Source of the DNA: Sanguinoderma infundibulare
Lineage: Eukaryota > Basidiomycota > Agaricomycetes > Polyporales > Polyporaceae
Direction of reading: 5' to 3'
Assembly: GCA_032821775.1 (NCBI GenBank)
Contig: JAVLRN010000007.1
Coordinates: 434,001 to 498,000 of the forward strand
Length of the DNA stretch: 64,000 nt
The position numbers were made by a program, and so were the translations under genes. Shown one piece after another: positions 62,080 to 64,000 of the stretch. Within the stretch, counting starts at the first letter, position 1; each line of letters begins with the position of its first letter. A model generated the notes under the pieces. The model worked only from the letters and a program-made list of their open reading frames with translations, had not been told where the DNA came from and made no database searches.

Positions 62080-64000
62080 CAAGCAAGGCGGCACAGGCGT
62101 GAGTTGTCCATTCGCAGTAAAGGGTATTTGCGTGGTATGGACTCATCGCCATAGCAATGATCTAGCTACCTGTATCTACTGGTTACACGCCGGCGAATAT
62201 GTTGCAATTGACTCTGAACCTCGAGAAGAGTATCAGCAGCGACCCAAAAATTTGCAACCCGCCACACAGGACGATCATGCCCGTGTACCTCCCATCGTCT
62301 GCCTTCAACATCGCACCTGCTACAGGACCGCTAGCCAGGGATCTGTGATGCGCATGTCAGAAATAAAAGCCTACCCTGCTTTCAACATGCGAAGAACACA
62401 AGACTGACGCGAAGGATATGATGCTGTACATGATCCCGATCCTCGTCCCAACCTCCTTGATGTCCGAAACTTGCGCGACGCACGGAATGCTCAAGGCATA
62501 GAATGAGCCCCCCAGGAAGCCATACATTGCCCCAAAGACGGCTATGGGGACGAATGAGACGGCAAACGTCCAAAACACGAGCACGAGGATGCCCGTGAGG
62601 AACGCCGCAGGGGCTATGACGTTGAAACGGCCGACGGCGTCAGCCATCACAGCGAAAACGATCTTGCCTACGAGGGTGCCTATGTTCGGCGCAGAGACGA
62701 TGTAAAATGCGGTCGAGGAAGGAACGCCCTTGGAGACGGCGTAGTTGGCAAGATATATCAATGGCATTTTCTGCGCTGAATCGACAAAGAATGTATAATC
62801 AGTCAGGTGGCTGCCATATTGTTACAATACGCCTACTTACCGAGATCGATGAAGAAGCATCCTGCGACAAACAGCACGAATGGTAAATCTCTCAGGCTCT
62901 TCATTAATGTCGGAAGCGAAGAGATGGGACGTGCGGCTTCCGGCCTGGCTCGGGGGATTATACGGCTCGTGATGGTCATGTTCCCGATGGTGCACAACAC
63001 GAGCTGAAAAAATGCCAAAGCACGGAGAGTCCATCCGAAGCCGATGCGTGCAAACAGATCGCGGGCCGCAATTGGGAAAGCCACGCCCCCTAAGGCGGCC
63101 CCGGAGAGGCGTCAGGCACTTAGGCTCGGAGAAACGGCGAGTACGCGATACTCACCTGCGGCTATACTTGCAAATCCGATTCCCATAGCGGTAGCACGGC
63201 GTGTCTTGAAATGCGTGGATATGGAGGCCATTGTCGGATAAAATCTGCCGCGACGGTCAGCGGATGTAAGCGCGAAGGGGATATGAAGACGACTTACAGC
63301 ATCCCATAGGCCAAGCCCGCGAGGAAGCCTTGGAGGAGGAGGAACTGGTACAACTGGGTACAAACGCTTGTCGCCATGGTGCTGAGGACGAGCAAGATTG
63401 ACCCGGCGACCAACGTTGCACGTGGACCATATGTGTCGAAAAGGCGACCCAAAACGAACCCCTTCAAAAAGAGCACACATCGTCAGCTGCACGGCGAACC
63501 GAGGAGTCGGAGAGACGTACAGAGAAGTTATACGTCCAATATTGCAGGGAGGCAATCCACGAGATGGTCGCGGGAGAGACACGGCTGAGCTGATGCTTGG
63601 TGTAGTATGTCTCGAACACGCCGAATGAAATCAGCGGGCCGGAAGCGAAGAGCATGAGAGCTCCTCCGAAGACAGTAAGCCAGGCCTTGAGCCCGCCGTC
63701 CGGGAAGGTGTGGTCGTCCCACTGGACAGTCGAATTCTTGACACCAATGCCAGATGCGGAGGATGTCTCGTCCTTCCGGTGCAAAGACGAGTCCGCTGGC
63801 ATCTCTTTGCCGTGATTTCCGGCCATGGGTGGGCGTTAAACGGTGGTCTCTGAGCTTGTGAGTCCGGGGCAACGAGGACAACGGGATCTGAGAGGGTCCT
63901 CGAAGCGGGCTTGACTGGTTAAATAGCAGCCTCTATCTAGCATCTGATAGAAAGAGATACGTGCACCTGATCCCGTGAGAGGGGCAGAATTGAGGATTAT
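62060..64000. repeat. Segmental duplication, right copy
   Basis: Partner of 1-1912: inverted SDR scrap, MFS gene and its 5' flank in the same order and orientation, continuing to the end of the window. Confidence 0.93.
62183..63826 (-). CDS. MFS monocarboxylate transporter-like, copy E (intact)
   Basis: Six exons (63521-63826, 63298-63461, 63156-63244, 62841-63089, 62409-62775, 62183-62342) give 444 residues with all frames closed correctly. Hallmarks: FPDGGLKAWLTV, G-R-L-F-D-T-Y-G-P-R after helix 2, STHFKTRRATAMGIGFAS before helix 5, FIDLG/AQKMPLIYLANY across intron 4, and VGTRIGIMYS near the end. A donor GTCAGT after exon 5 is weaker than the GTGAGT of copy A. It is a probable proton-linked transporter of small organic acids at the plasma membrane or a compartment membrane; substrate unknown. 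Confidence 0.92.

Overview
The window is nuclear DNA of a filamentous basidiomycete, most likely an Agaricomycete of the white-rot or polypore kind. The evidence is genes split by many 50-65 nt GT-AG introns, a Plavaka-type DNA transposase, a chromovirus-like Ty3/Gypsy element, F-box genes of the agaricomycete type and a GH12 endoglucanase. Coding models were built by eye, joining open frames at GT/AG sites that restore conserved protein blocks. Where exon lengths are given, the frame was checked.

Left part (1-11 kb): a broken copy of a monocarboxylate-transporter-like MFS gene (copy A), a tRNA-Glu(CTC), the AP-2 sigma adaptin gene, a membrane/coiled-coil gene with repeated exons, an intact F-box gene and its nonsense-mutated paralogue.

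Middle part (11-37 kb): a transposon graveyard. A Plavaka transposase (minus strand, one in-frame TGA) lies among fragments of host-type genes: pyridoxal kinase, two separate pieces of an HSF-type DNA-binding domain, the C-terminus of a USP7/Ubp15-type deubiquitinase, and an F-box/LRR-like piece. Next comes a complete 12,084-bp Ty3/Gypsy element with 990-bp LTRs. It carries, antisense between pol and the 3' LTR, an extra gene with a Zn2Cys6-like cysteine cluster. That gene is itself interrupted by a 417-bp hAT-like MITE with an 8-bp target duplication. The LTR element landed inside a minus-strand reading frame.

Right part (37-64 kb): mostly host genes in a duplicated metabolic neighbourhood. 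It holds MFS copy B (decayed) tail-to-tail with a ThDP-dependent decarboxylase/synthase-like gene, a UBA-containing E2, a GNAT acetyltransferase, a GH12 enzyme, a second ThDP enzyme, then an F-box / SDR / MFS trio (F-box+, SDR+, MFS-). The trio is repeated downstream as fragments plus an intact MFS copy E. The last 1.9 kb of the window is a second copy of the first 1.9 kb, so copies A and E are a segmental duplication about 62 kb apart. Five MFS relatives are present: C and E intact, A and B broken, D truncated.

Many lesions in the repeats look like C-to-T changes (CGA to TGA, CAG to TAG), and the two LTRs differ almost only by transitions. This suggests cytosine methylation and deamination or a RIP-like process. 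The MFS and ThDP genes sit together and may handle a shared organic acid, but no substrate can be read from the sequence.
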